A stretch of DNA of 48,791 bases from JBAZTO01 sp041661865 (GTDB lineage Bacteria > Planctomycetota > Phycisphaerae > SM23-33). The translations under genes were made by a program, and so were the position numbers. The notes beneath the pieces were generated by a model, which saw only the letters and a list, made by a program, of their open reading frames with translations, was not told where the DNA came from and ran no database searches. Of this stretch, positions 17,080 through 24,541 are shown piece by piece. The first letter of the stretch is position 1, and the number at the start of each line of letters is the position of its first letter. The stretch spans positions 1-48,791 of the forward strand of contig JBAZTO010000031.1 in NCBI GenBank assembly GCA_041661865.1, written 5' to 3'.

Positions 17080-17133
17080 TCACGAATCTCCACCGCTGAT
17101 GGCCAGGAAGAGGGAGAGGAGGAGGTTAAGCAT
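17080..17133 (-). CDS. Possible 17-residue hydrophobic peptide
   Basis: A very short frame (MLNLLLSLFLAISGGDS) with a strong GGGAGGAG site 7 bases before the ATG. It overlaps the end of the upstream gene and lies in an otherwise empty 100-base gap. It could be a leader or a membrane peptide; the size makes it uncertain. Confidence 0.3.
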   Translation of the reverse strand: MLNLLLSLFLAISGGDS

Positions 17134-17389
17134 GGAGAGACTCCTCCCCGCGCAGGGCGGTGGCGGGCGCGTGAAACCGGCAACCAAACTCGTCCTCGCG
17201 GTAGTAGATGTGACCGTACTCCCGTATATCCTTCAAGAGCGCGGCCCAATCTTGGCAACCAACGTCGCGGCTCGGATGATAACTTATCCACTGAGCATCC
17301 ATCACGGTGGGGTTCAAGCACTCCCCCCACGAATGCACGGTCGATACCTTGAAGTTGAAGTACTCGCACGCCTTGCAGGTTGGCAACAT
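17126..17389 (-). CDS. Small cysteine-rich protein
   Basis: An 87-residue protein with four likely metal ligands: CKAC at the N-terminus, then GEC, GCQDW and FGCRFH. This spacing is common among small phage and bacterial zinc-binding proteins of unknown role. GGGGAGG lies just before the ATG. It overlaps the previous gene by one base, so it is part of the leftward operon. Confidence 0.7.
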   Translation of the reverse strand: MLPTCKACEYFNFKVSTVHSWGECLNPTVMDAQWISYHPSRDVGCQDWAALLKDIREYGHIYYREDEFGCRFHAPATALRGEESLHA

Positions 17390-17712
17390 CACTCCTCCTC
17401 CCCGCTTCGGGCGGCTCTCTTTTCAGCGCACCGCCGCCGGAAACTTTTTCCGCCGCTTTTCACCCAATGGTCAAGCGCCTGTTGAGGGGAAGCGTAACGG
17501 CACCGCTGGAAAAACTCATCATCACGGCTGCCCAGCATCGGCTCGTACTCCCACTCGCCTTCCCAGTTGTAGCAGTTGCCACCCTCGACGATTGCCCACC
17601 GGTCGGGCCGTCCCGGCATGTTGCGCCGATTGACCAGGCGGACATCGACGCCAGAAAGGGTATCCTCGTCAAGCTGGTACTCGACAACCTCCAAGTCAGA
17701 GAGTTTCATCAT
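17389..17712 (-). CDS. Hypothetical protein
   Basis: A 107-residue protein. The start at 17712 overlaps the upstream stop (ATGA), so it is translationally coupled; ATG 17709 is also possible. Sequence is acidic in the middle and ends in an Arg-rich tail. Aromatic residues and the RWAIVEGGNCYNWEGEWEYE segment suggest a folded domain, but I recognise no family. Confidence 0.65.
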   Translation of the reverse strand: MMKLSDLEVVEYQLDEDTLSGVDVRLVNRRNMPGRPDRWAIVEGGNCYNWEGEWEYEPMLGSRDDEFFQRCRYASPQQALDHWVKSGGKSFRRRCAEKRAARSGEEE

Positions 17713-18107
17713 TCCCACTCCCTGCGCAGGGCGGAATGCAGGCGGTTTAGCATATGGTGGTCAGCATCGGACAAGCCGATCAGGTCGCAACGCCGAAGTA
17801 AAAATTCGGGCAACCCGGCCAACAGTCCCTCGGCCCTCTTCGCCCGTTGTACTGCCGCGTCCCGCTCGGCGGTCAGGCGCTCCACGTCGGCGCGGAGGCG
17901 GTCTGTCTCGGCCTGTAATCCCCGACACCATGACGGCATAAGACAGTGTGATCCTATGTCTATCAGTTCAGTTGTGGTATAGTCCTTGCATTCGGGCAGA
18001 GCGGGTCCACCGTATACCTCTCCGTTGCAGTTTAGAGCCTCCTGGTCATCTATCCAGCAGTCGCAAGTTTTGTTCATGCACGGCAACTCTCTTTCTTCTT
18101 CGCTCAT
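17709..18107 (-). CDS. Cys-containing coiled-coil protein
   Basis: A 132-residue protein starting at the ATG with GAGGAG 6 bases upstream. The N-terminal half contains several Cys (CMNKTCDCW, CNGEVYGGPALPEC, CRGLQ), perhaps a metal site. Residues 72-110 form a clear coiled coil (LQAETDRLRADVERLTAERDA). It overlaps the genes on both sides by 4 bases. Function is unknown. Confidence 0.65.
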   Translation of the reverse strand: MSEEERELPCMNKTCDCWIDDQEALNCNGEVYGGPALPECKDYTTTELIDIGSHCLMPSWCRGLQAETDRLRADVERLTAERDAAVQRAKRAEGLLAGLPEFLLRRCDLIGLSDADHHMLNRLHSALRREWE

Positions 18108-18412
18108 TGTCCGCTCCTCACAAATACACAGGGCAACCACTGTTGCCGGTAGGGATATACCGGCGGCGTCGGCGTCACGGTCGGCGGCACCCTCCGCGTC
18201 GGGAACGGGTACGGCGTGCCTTCCGGCGTCGGCAGCGGCGTGGCGGTCAAGGTCGATGGCGACGGACTGGGGAACATGGTCGGCGTACTACTCGCCTTGG
18301 GCGTGGTTGTGTAGGGCGGCATTGGTGGGCCCTCCACCGGCAGCGCGATCGGCGCCAAGGTGGCCACGATCAGGATCAGAGTCAGGGCGATGGTGCGCTG
18401 CAGGTGGTTCAT
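18104..18412 (-). CDS. Secreted Thr/Pro-rich protein
   Basis: A 102-residue protein with an N-terminal signal peptide or anchor (residues 5-25, IALTLILIVATLAPIALP) followed by a Thr/Pro/Ser-rich linker and a short aromatic end (YRQQWLPCVFV). The ATG overlaps the upstream stop by 4 bases. It may be a cell-surface tether or a lysis accessory. Similar TP-rich linkers are frequent in secreted proteins of Chloroflexota, a weak hint to the host. Confidence 0.65.
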   Translation of the reverse strand: MNHLQRTIALTLILIVATLAPIALPVEGPPMPPYTTTPKASSTPTMFPSPSPSTLTATPLPTPEGTPYPFPTRRVPPTVTPTPPVYPYRQQWLPCVFVRSGQ

Positions 18413-18558
18413 TGCGAGTCCCCCGGTTTTTTCAGCTCGATCTCGGTACGCAGCCGGTGCGAGCGATAGATAAACGGTTGGCCGAACAGCTCGATCTCCT
18501 TACTGCGCCAGCACAGCTTGTTGAACAGCCGGCAGAACCAGTTCCGCAGTCGCTGCAT
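18409..18558 (-). CDS. Small basic protein
   Basis: A 49-residue protein (MQRLRNWFCRLFNKLCWRSK...) found by its strong GGAAGGAGG site and the 4-base ATGA overlap with the next gene. It is basic and aromatic at the N-terminus, perhaps an amphipathic membrane-binding helix. It lies over the 3' end of the nuclease-like gene in another frame. Confidence 0.6.
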   Translation of the reverse strand: MQRLRNWFCRLFNKLCWRSKEIELFGQPFIYRSHRLRTEIELKKPGDSQ

Positions 18559-18985
18559 CTTGCGCCTCCTTCCGCAGGGCGATCTCCTCCAGGAGGTCCC
18601 AGCGATCCTGATACTCGGCCCAGCGGCCGTGATAGTGCAGGGGGTCGCTGGGAATCGTCAGGTGCAGGCCGGGCAGCCGGTCCGCGGGGATCCAGAAAAA
18701 GCAAGAGCCCTCGTCTTTAGGATAGTTGGGCAGGCAGATCAAACAGGCGATGTCCGCGTGGCCGACGTCGGTGTGGCCGTCTTTGCGCAGGCAGAACTGA
18801 TAACCTGTCCGGCCGGGCTTGTAGTGCCGGCAGCGGGCCGTCTTGACCTCGATCTCCAGGCCGCGCCACAGCAGGTCGGCGCCGTTGGTCGACCGCTCGA
18901 CCGGGGCTAGCGGCTGGAGAATGTCGGTCAACAGATCCTCGCCGACGTCGCCGATGCGTTCGTAGAACTCGCGGACACTGCCCAT
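18500..18985 (-). CDS. Restriction-endonuclease-like protein (PD-(D/E)XK)
   Basis: A 161-residue protein. The segment NGADLLWRGLEIEVKTAR gives Asp37, Glu46 and Lys48, the spacing of the PD-(D/E)XK nuclease core. Later strands (IACLICLP, CFFWIPA) fit the same fold. A role in recombination, repair or replication intermediates is likely for a phage protein in this position, but the substrate is unknown. The Shine-Dalgarno site is weak (GAGGGGG), and a 13-bp hairpin lies just upstream, so expression may be reduced relative to parB. Confidence 0.65.
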   Translation of the reverse strand: MGSVREFYERIGDVGEDLLTDILQPLAPVERSTNGADLLWRGLEIEVKTARCRHYKPGRTGYQFCLRKDGHTDVGHADIACLICLPNYPKDEGSCFFWIPADRLPGLHLTIPSDPLHYHGRWAEYQDRWDLLEEIALRKEAQDAATAELVLPAVQQAVLAQ

Positions 18986-18996
18986 GGGATCCCCCT

Positions 18997-19030
18997 CGGC
19001 CGGGGCGGCTTTTGAGGGCCGCCCCGGCCG
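18997..19030 (-). terminator. 13-bp GC-rich hairpin after the parB-like gene
   Basis: CGGCCGGGGCGGC pairs perfectly with 19018-19030 around an 8-base loop. It lies directly after the stop of the ParB-like gene on the transcribed strand. It probably terminates or attenuates leftward transcription before the nuclease-to-integrase segment. No T-run follows. Confidence 0.6.
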
Positions 19031-19038
19031 GCCAATTC

Positions 19039-21045
19039 TTACAACTCTTCCTCGTCGTCGACCCCGGCCACGATGGCCACGACGTCCTCTGGTTGGTAGT
19101 CAGGGCAGGGAAGGCCCGGCGTGGTATCAGCCTCGCATAAGGTGCAGTAGTAGCGGCCGGAGCCAACGCTTTGGAAACCGATGCAGTTGATGTTGCAGGG
19201 CTGCAAGCTCCTCTGCTCGTCGCCGGCGACGTCGACGACCTGCTGGGTATCTACCAGCATCCCCCGGGCTTGCCGGATCCGCGCGGCCAAGTTCTGGAAC
19301 TGTTCCCCATGGTTGCTCAGTTCAAGCTGGCCGGCCATCTGGTCCAGAGTGTTCAGGTGTCCCTGAATGGCCCCGGCCGGCAGGTCCGCGGGGAGGCCCT
19401 GGGCCAGCCAACCCTCCAGCCTGGCCAGCTTACTTTCGATCTCAGCCAGATCCTCCTGCCCCTCGCTGGCTGGCGAGGCCTCCACCGGCGGCTCTTCCGC
19501 GGCCGCCAAGGGCCAGCCCACATCATTGCGCCACTTCAGTAGTTCGGCGGCAATGTCGTAGGATCCTGGATATTCCCAGTGCGCCGCTCGGTTGATAACT
19601 TTGCGGGCAAGCTGGTTGCCCAACTCGCGCAGGGTCTTGACTCCCTTGACCGAGCCCCCATGGGTGCTAGAGTAATCCATCGTTTTCAGCGCCCACAGCA
19701 CGGCGCGCCAGGCGCCCATGTCCCGGTCTTGGATCGCCAGCGACAATTCCTTGATCGTCGCTTCGCGCAGCTGCTCGGCCGCTTTTTTCAGCTGTTCCTC
19801 GCGGGCCCGCTTTTCCTCTTCCCGCTTTTTCTTGTCGCCTTCCTTGCATGAGCAGGATTGCCGGCCGACAATGCAGACGTACACGGCCGCCGGGTAGTCG
19901 GGGACGCTCATGGCGCGGTACGTACTGGTGGAGGGGCGCTCATACATCAGCCGCAAGTTGGGACACTGGTGCTCCAGAGCATGCTGCAGGCCGGCCTGGC
20001 CCTCGGCGTCGGGGTAGAAGTAGACCTTGGAGTTGTAGCCCTTGAGCTTCTCTGCCTCCGCGGCGGAGAGCAAGGGTAGGCCTGCGGCGGCCAGGGCAAA
20101 AGCCAGTTCGTTGCGCTCAAACGCTTCTTCTTTGCGCCCGTAGCAATCCGGATCGGCGCAGCGCTTGCCGCGCAAGCAGTGCGGGCACTCCGTACAAGGC
20201 GGCGCTCCTACACCGACGATCGCCCGGTCGACCGGAAAGTCGGAGCGGGAATAGTTGTTTTCGTCGGTGGACAGCGGCAACGAGGCGGCGTCCAAAGCCT
20301 CCCGCACGGCGTCGCGCAGTTCGGAGCTTGACACCTTTTCCGGATGTTCCAGCGCCTTGTCCAAAGCACGGACGTTGTAGTCGTTACGGGCGCGCCGTTC
20401 TTCCAGCCGGGCGACAGCCGCCGGCGGCAGATCGTAGAGCGGCAGCAGAGACAGCGCCTGGCGTTCGCTCAGGGTTCCGTTGTGCAGCTGCTGCTGTTGC
20501 TCGGTCGGAAGGCGCAGGAGCCTTAATTTGTTGGCCACGGTCGACCGGGCCATGCTCACCTGCTTGGCGATCTCTTCCTGCGGCCAGCCAAACTCCGTGG
20601 CCAGCCGCTGCAACGCCAAGGCTTCCTCCCAAGGCGAGAGGTCCTTGCGCTGGAAATTTTCGCCCCAGGCGGCCAACGCCATGGCCTGATCGTCCAGGTT
20701 GGCCAGGCGAATCGGCATAAAGCGCCAGCGTTCGGGATCCTTCTCCGCCAGCAGCGCCCAGGCTGCCCGCCGGTTGTGCCCAAACGCGAGCTGCACCACC
20801 AAGACATCCACGGCGTAGCCGGACGTGATATAGGGAACGTCCTTGGCCCAATAGTCGACCGGCCGGCCGGTATCTTTCTCGACGACCCGCGCGAGCGGGA
20901 TCTGCAGCAGGCCATGGGCCTTGATATCAGCGGCCAGGTCGGCGATGTGCGTGGCATCGTCGGCGTGTGGCTGCCGGGTCTGCCACGGGTTGGGGAGAAT
21001 CATATCCAGGGACAATTCTACGTGCTCGCTCTTCTGTGTGGCCAC
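19039..21045 (-). CDS. parB: ParB-like CTPase/DNA-binding protein, enlarged
   Basis: A 668-residue ParB-family protein. The N-terminal ParB/Srx domain has GHNRRAAW (89-96) and ENFQRKDLSPWEEA (129-142), the two nucleotide-binding motifs of ParB CTPases. A helix-turn-helix follows (155-178, PQEEIAKQVSMARSTVANKL). The rest is much longer than in chromosomal ParB (about 300 residues): a Cys cluster near 295 (CTECPHC...CADPDCYGR), a charged coiled coil, and another Cys cluster at the C-terminus. The GTG start has AGGAGGAG upstream, and a parS-like palindrome sits directly before that site. No ParA is visible. It may segregate a plasmid-like prophage, spread on DNA, or regulate genes. Confidence 0.85.
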   Translation of the reverse strand: MATQKSEHVELSLDMILPNPWQTRQPHADDATHIADLAADIKAHGLLQIPLARVVEKDTGRPVDYWAKDVPYITSGYAVDVLVVQLAFGHNRRAAWALLAEKDPERWRFMPIRLANLDDQAMALAAWGENFQRKDLSPWEEALALQRLATEFGWPQEEIAKQVSMARSTVANKLRLLRLPTEQQQQLHNGTLSERQALSLLPLYDLPPAAVARLEERRARNDYNVRALDKALEHPEKVSSSELRDAVREALDAASLPLSTDENNYSRSDFPVDRAIVGVGAPPCTECPHCLRGKRCADPDCYGRKEEAFERNELAFALAAAGLPLLSAAEAEKLKGYNSKVYFYPDAEGQAGLQHALEHQCPNLRLMYERPSTSTYRAMSVPDYPAAVYVCIVGRQSCSCKEGDKKKREEEKRAREEQLKKAAEQLREATIKELSLAIQDRDMGAWRAVLWALKTMDYSSTHGGSVKGVKTLRELGNQLARKVINRAAHWEYPGSYDIAAELLKWRNDVGWPLAAAEEPPVEASPASEGQEDLAEIESKLARLEGWLAQGLPADLPAGAIQGHLNTLDQMAGQLELSNHGEQFQNLAARIRQARGMLVDTQQVVDVAGDEQRSLQPCNINCIGFQSVGSGRYYCTLCEADTTPGLPCPDYQPEDVVAIVAGVDDEEEL

Positions 21046-21058
21046 GATCTCCTCCTAT

Positions 21059-21074
21059 TGTTTGCGCGCAAACA
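21059..21074. promoter_or_regulatory. Dispersed 16-bp palindrome, copy 2, in the parB leader
   Basis: TGTTTGCGCGCAAACA, perfect, ending 13 bases before the GTG of the ParB-like gene with only the ribosome binding site between. If it is the ParB site, binding here could autoregulate the gene. Confidence 0.8.
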
Positions 21075-21128
21075 TTTCCGCTGTCCAGTTTGGGGGTCGG
21101 CTGTCCTCCTTTCATATGTCACTTTTCC

Positions 21129-21153
21129 GCCTAGCCAAGCCTAGTTAGCCTAG
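21129..21153. repeat. Three short GCCTAG direct repeats
   Basis: GCCTAG occurs at 21129, 21139 and 21148 with 10- and 9-base spacing, over the end of the 252-residue gene and the start of the parB leader. It could be a small binding-site array. It may also be chance. Confidence 0.35.
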
Positions 21154-21908
21154 CCCGCTACCTGATTTTCGGTGGACGCCTGTTCTTTGGGGACATACCC
21201 GCCCCCGGCATTCCACTCGGTGTCGACGATCTTTTTCGCTTCCTCGTACGTCCGCGGCTTGAGCATTCCCGGCTTGCCCTTCCGGCGGTCGGCGACGACG
21301 CCCATGAGCTGGAGCGCCTGCAGCGCGTACTCGTACTCGTCGTGGCCACAGTCCCGGCGACCGTCCACCTGGCCGAACTCCAGCCCCGCGTCGCGCCGCT
21401 CGTAGGCCCACTGGAGCACCTCGACGATGGTGCTATAACCCAGCTCGTGGGCCCAGTTGGCCCGATCGCGGATGGTGACGATGCGCTCGCGCGTCTTGGC
21501 CTCTCCGCCCACCCGGCCGTCGTCGTTCAAGTCGTCGTTCAGGGCCAGCTCGAGCAGATCGATATCGTCGTCGTCCCAGCCGTAGCGGACTTTGAGCAGG
21601 CCGGCCGGGGAGACGCGCGCGGCCCGGGCCTCGCGGATCGTCCGCAAGAACTCCTGCTCGCTCTTGTTGTCCAGGATTTCTCCGGTGGCCTGGCGCTGGC
21701 CGCGGGTATGCCAGAAGATGTTCCAGGCGGTGGCGAGGCCGATTAGCGCGGCCGTGGCGCTGATCAGGAAGCCGACCCAGGCCAGCCAGAGCACCACCAC
21801 GGGATTGAAGACATCGTGGGCTATACCCCACAGGGGCACGCTGACCGCAGCGAAGAAGATGGCCAGGGCAGACCAGCCGATGACGTGCAGCTCGTGCTGT
21901 TCTTTCAC
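21150..21908 (-). CDS. Membrane protein with cytoplasmic domain
   Basis: A 252-residue protein. Two membrane helices occupy residues about 8-30 and 37-60. The rest is a charged soluble domain with an acidic DDDDIDLLELALNDDLNDD segment and a possible winged-helix-like C-terminal half (EYEYALQALQLMGVVADRRKGKPGMLKPRTYEEAKKIV), resembling the DNA-translocating FtsK gamma type only in general pattern. GTG start with GGGAGGTG; it overlaps the upstream gene by 4 bases. Function unknown. Confidence 0.7.
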   Translation of the reverse strand: MKEQHELHVIGWSALAIFFAAVSVPLWGIAHDVFNPVVVLWLAWVGFLISATAALIGLATAWNIFWHTRGQRQATGEILDNKSEQEFLRTIREARAARVSPAGLLKVRYGWDDDDIDLLELALNDDLNDDGRVGGEAKTRERIVTIRDRANWAHELGYSTIVEVLQWAYERRDAGLEFGQVDGRRDCGHDEYEYALQALQLMGVVADRRKGKPGMLKPRTYEEAKKIVDTEWNAGGGYVPKEQASTENQVAG

Positions 21909-22018
21909 TGCACACCTCCCAAGAGCCGCAACGCCTCTGCTCCGAAGACGAGCGCAATGGCCAGCAGGATGGCCAGCACCAGCAGTCCCAGGATCAGGGC
22001 GTTACGCCAGTCGTTCAT
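21905..22018 (-). CDS. Small single-span membrane protein
   Basis: A 37-residue protein (MNDWRNALILGLLVLAILLAIALVF...) with one membrane helix. GGAGG lies 7 bases before the ATG, and the stop overlaps the next GTG by 4 bases. Small phage membrane proteins of this kind can affect host membrane or other phages, but no role is evident. Confidence 0.7.
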   Translation of the reverse strand: MNDWRNALILGLLVLAILLAIALVFGAEALRLLGGVQ

Positions 22019-22020
22019 TC

Positions 22021-22371
22021 TCAGCCCTCCAGTAGGCCGAACACGGCCGGCTCGCAGCGCAGGCCCTGGAGCAGCAGTCCGGGGCCCAGGTTGTCGACCG
22101 CTCCCAGGACCAGGAGCAGCAGGTAGAGCGCAGCGATGTAATAGTCGGCCGGTTTTCCGATGGCTTTGGCCCGGGCTAGCGCCAGGGCGCGGCATAAATT
22201 GACCAGGTCGTCGCGACCGAAGGTACGGGTGCTGCCGGCGCGCATCGTACTGAGAACGCTATCCAGGGCCCGGTCGTATTCCGGCTCGGCCGGCCCATCG
22301 GCTTTTAGGATATTGATGGCCGCGCGGATGTCCTCATAGCTCCAGAAGAAGGTGGTAATTGGCATCATCAT
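22021..22371 (-). CDS. Hypothetical protein
   Basis: A 116-residue protein. Three ATG codons stand in a row; the first (22371) overlaps the upstream stop as ATGA and has GGAAGGTG. The middle is helical and ends in a hydrophobic stretch (YYIAALYLLLLVLGAVDNLGPGLLL), possibly one membrane helix. The N-terminal part (YEDIRAAINILKAD, FGRDDLVNLCRALALARAKAIGK) looks globular. No family recognised. Confidence 0.65.
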   Translation of the reverse strand: MMMPITTFFWSYEDIRAAINILKADGPAEPEYDRALDSVLSTMRAGSTRTFGRDDLVNLCRALALARAKAIGKPADYYIAALYLLLLVLGAVDNLGPGLLLQGLRCEPAVFGLLEG

Positions 22372-22982
22372 GCACCTTCCTTCGGATGGCCCCGCGCCTG
22401 GTGGGCATTGACTTGCTCGGGCTTACTAAACGGTTTTCCGTCTTTTCCGCAAGTTGCTCCGCAGATGGGGCAAGCAAGCGGAGATGGTGCAGGCAACGCT
22501 GCTTGTGCCTGCACGACGATGCGCGGTTGCTCCGCATCATCTAGCATCCTCTCCGCTTTCCGCGCATCCCGTTCGGAAGCGGCGATAGCCCGCTGCGCAT
22601 CCTGTCCGGCTATCTCGGAGAGGAAGAGCACCAGCACCGGCAGTACTGCGGACAGTACCACCGGCCTTGCGGCGGATAGCGGCGCATCGACCGCATCGGC
22701 GTGTACCCAGCCGAAGACAAAGTTCGCATAGATGCTAATGACGCTGAAGAGGGCCACGCCTGCCCACAGCGGACGCGCATCGAGGCGCATCCGGCGCCGC
22801 TCCTGGATGCCCAGCGCCAGGGCCAGCAGCCCCAGGTCGACGCCCGCCGCCTGGATGTACCCGGCAATGAGGTTGCCGTGCTCGATGCTGGCAAACGACC
22901 ATGCCACGTGGCGGAGGCTGCCAGCCAGGGCGAGCACCAAGGCCAGCCACACGGCGCGCTGGGTCCAGGTTAGTCGGCGCAT
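22368..22982 (-). CDS. Four-span membrane protein with C-terminal zinc finger
   Basis: A 204-residue protein. Hydrophobic helices lie at about 10-30, 40-60, 72-92 and 104-122. A helical linker then leads to CPICGATCGKDGKPFSKPEQVNAHQARGH, a C2H2-like zinc finger with a helical His-x3-His end (residues about 172-200). The layout resembles SpdB/DUF2637-type proteins of plasmids and phages, but similarity is only by pattern. ATG with GGAGGGG. A membrane-bound nucleic-acid-binding protein is suggested. Confidence 0.7.
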   Translation of the reverse strand: MRRLTWTQRAVWLALVLALAGSLRHVAWSFASIEHGNLIAGYIQAAGVDLGLLALALGIQERRRMRLDARPLWAGVALFSVISIYANFVFGWVHADAVDAPLSAARPVVLSAVLPVLVLFLSEIAGQDAQRAIAASERDARKAERMLDDAEQPRIVVQAQAALPAPSPLACPICGATCGKDGKPFSKPEQVNAHQARGHPKEGA

Positions 22983-23158
22983 CGCTTCCCCTCCACCGGC
23001 AGCAGCTCGTCCGGGTGAAAGTACAGCTCGTAGTCGTACTGTCCCAACCGCACCTTGACGCGGTGCCGGCCGCTGATGCAGGCGTCGGCGCCCAGGTCCT
23101 CGGCGAAGAGGCCTTGGAGCAAGGGCGAATGGTCGCGGGGGGAGAGCTTGACAATCAT
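22970..23158 (-). CDS. Small hypothetical protein
   Basis: A 62-residue protein (MIVKLSPRDHSPLL...). ATG with GGGGGAG. The stop lies inside the next gene, a 13-base overlap. The second half (HRVKVRLGQYDYELYFHPDELLPVEG) reads as a small beta domain. Unknown function. Confidence 0.65.
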   Translation of the reverse strand: MIVKLSPRDHSPLLQGLFAEDLGADACISGRHRVKVRLGQYDYELYFHPDELLPVEGKRCAD

Positions 23159-23415
23159 CGCTCCCCCCTCGCCAGTGCGGCGGCCGCCCGCAGCGCTTCT
23201 TCGTCGGCGACGAGCTGCGCCACTCGGGTCGTCGTCGACGTGCCGCCGGCGACCGAGCGGGCGACGATGCGGCAAGCCTCGGCCGCGCGGGTGAGGACCG
23301 CCGGGTCGACCGCCACGTGCTGGACGTCCACCCCGGTCTCGGTGGTCTGGACCACGGCCGGAGAGCCGCAGACCGGACAATGAGTCACGTTCCCCAGGGG
23401 ATAGATTCCGCTCAT
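23155..23415 (-). CDS. Small zinc-knuckle protein
   Basis: An 86-residue protein starting at the ATG with GGAGG upstream. CPVCG near residue 13 is half of a zinc knuckle. The remainder is helical. The ATGA overlap couples it to the next gene. Function unknown. Confidence 0.65.
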   Translation of the reverse strand: MSGIYPLGNVTHCPVCGSPAVVQTTETGVDVQHVAVDPAVLTRAAEACRIVARSVAGGTSTTTRVAQLVADEEALRAAAALARGER

Positions 23416-23419
23416 CGGC

Positions 23420-23812
23420 TTATTTCCTCCCGCGCGCATTCATGCGCCGCGTAGCCGCGCCGCGCGCCCCGGCCGTGGCCCGAGCGGCCTTTTTTTCCTC
23501 GGTCCGGCCGCGGCAGGAGTTGCACAGGAAATCGTGGCGATCCAGCGTGCCGGCGTAGGGACCGAACTCGCCGAGCGGCTTGGATTTCTCGCACTGCACG
23601 CAGGTCTTTTCCGGCTCGACCGCGACGCCGGCCGGCGGCTCTTCGACGACTGCCGCGGCCTCCTGTTTCTGCTGCCGCTTGGCGGCGTTGCGCGCCCGGG
23701 ATGCCTCGGACTGACAGGCCTTGCACCAGGAATTGCGACCGTCGCGCGCCTTTTTGTAGAGGGGGAAGGACTCGAGCGGCTTGATCTGCCGACAGTGGCT
23801 GCAGCACTTCAT
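23420..23812 (-). CDS. Protein with two zinc ribbons
   Basis: A 130-residue protein starting at the ATG that overlaps the upstream stop (ATGA). It has two similar zinc modules: CCSHCRQIKPLESF...WCKACQ and CVQCEKSKPLGEF...LCNSC. This CxxC-PLxxF-(x)n-CxxC pattern is common in phage proteins, sometimes beside or inside HNH nucleases. No HNH core is visible here. Basic linkers suggest nucleic-acid binding. The reading frame stays open upstream to 24373, discussed separately. Confidence 0.7.
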   Translation of the reverse strand: MKCCSHCRQIKPLESFPLYKKARDGRNSWCKACQSEASRARNAAKRQQKQEAAAVVEEPPAGVAVEPEKTCVQCEKSKPLGEFGPYAGTLDRHDFLCNSCRGRTEEKKAARATAGARGAATRRMNARGRK

Positions 23813-24243
23813 TCCCTCGGGGACGGCCAGTTCTCGGCACGCCCGGGCGGGGGCGATGACGCGCTCGGCGGCCGCGTGGAGGTCCGCGGCGGCGCCAGCC
23901 ACAGCCGGCCTGTCGTCTTCCCCTCCCCCAGGAAGCGGTACTGCTGCGCTGTCGGATACGGCACTTCCGCGATGATCTTCCGCAACCGGATCAACTCCAG
24001 GTCCCGGCTCGCCGTGCAGTCCGCCACTACAATGGGGAAGGGCGTCTCTCCATTCAGGGAGAGGTACCCCATTCTCCCCAAGTTGAGGCAGTCCGCCACC
24101 GCGATCGGTGTCGTCTGCGGCGGGATCATCACTTGTTGATTGGCCGCTATCTGCTGCCAATTCCAACTCTCCGCGTAGTACACCACGGTCCCGGTTGAGG
24201 CCGGCATAGCGGCCATCAGACAGGTCAGCAGGTAGATCCACAT
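23809..24243 (-). CDS. Secreted double-psi-barrel-like protein
   Basis: A 144-residue protein with a signal peptide (MWIYLLTCLMAAMPAS) and AGGAG 7 bases before the ATG. The mature part (GTVVYYAESWNWQQIAANQQV, then VADCLNLGRMGYLSLNG, IVVADCTASRDLELIRLRKIIAEVPY) follows the pattern of RlpA/expansin-like double-psi beta barrels. These bind or cut cell wall, although catalytic Asp and His are not certain here. It may help the phage at the envelope. It lies inside a longer open frame of another gene. Confidence 0.6.
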   Translation of the reverse strand: MWIYLLTCLMAAMPASTGTVVYYAESWNWQQIAANQQVMIPPQTTPIAVADCLNLGRMGYLSLNGETPFPIVVADCTASRDLELIRLRKIIAEVPYPTAQQYRFLGEGKTTGRLWLAPPRTSTRPPSASSPPPGRAENWPSPRE

Positions 24244-24373
24244 CGGCAGCTCCTGCGGCGCGTGTACTGCACGCGCTGCTCATCATCCGGCCGGTCAGAT
24301 GAAGCACCAGGTCGACCAGTTTCCGGTTCGTTTCCAACAGGTCCAGAAATGCTTTCGCTTCCCTCGCGTTCAT
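24244..24373 (-). CDS. Start of an ORF that overlaps the secreted-protein gene; end uncertain
   Basis: The ATG at 24373 overlaps the stop of the upstream gene (ATGA) and has AAAGGGG upstream, so translation should begin here. The first 45 residues (MNAREAKAFLDLLETNRKLV...) look like a real helical segment. The frame has no stop until 23420, 317 codons later: it passes through the whole secreted-protein gene in another frame and joins the zinc-ribbon protein in frame. I list only the non-overlapped part. A true long overlap, or a frameshift error in the sequence, could explain it. Confidence 0.45.
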
Positions 24374-24537
24374 CTTGTCCCCTTTCGTTGCTCTTCTCTC
24401 GGCTTTGCTCGCGTTGGTTTTCTAACGGCAGCAACCTTGCAATCTTCCCGTTGCGGCTTGTTGCGCGCCTTGCGCTGTTCGACCATCTGCCGCTTGAGCT
24501 GCTCGATGACGTCACGGATCGGCACAAAGTCGGTCAT
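24370..24537 (-). CDS. Small basic protein after dnaB
   Basis: A 55-residue protein (MTDFVPIRDVIEQLKRQMVE...) with AGGAG 7 bases before the ATG, 4 bases after the helicase stop, and a 4-base overlap with the next ATG. It has an N-terminal amphipathic helix and a Lys/Arg-rich tail, suggesting DNA or helicase binding. Position after dnaB fits a helper protein. No family recognised. Confidence 0.65.
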   Translation of the reverse strand: MTDFVPIRDVIEQLKRQMVEQRKARNKPQREDCKVAAVRKPTRAKPREEQRKGTR

Positions 24538-24541
24538 GGCC

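Noticed and set aside
20927..21115. 62-codon minus frame through the parB leader palindrome
   Set aside because: It overlaps the parB start in another frame and has no relation to neighbours, although an AAAGG follows its ATG.
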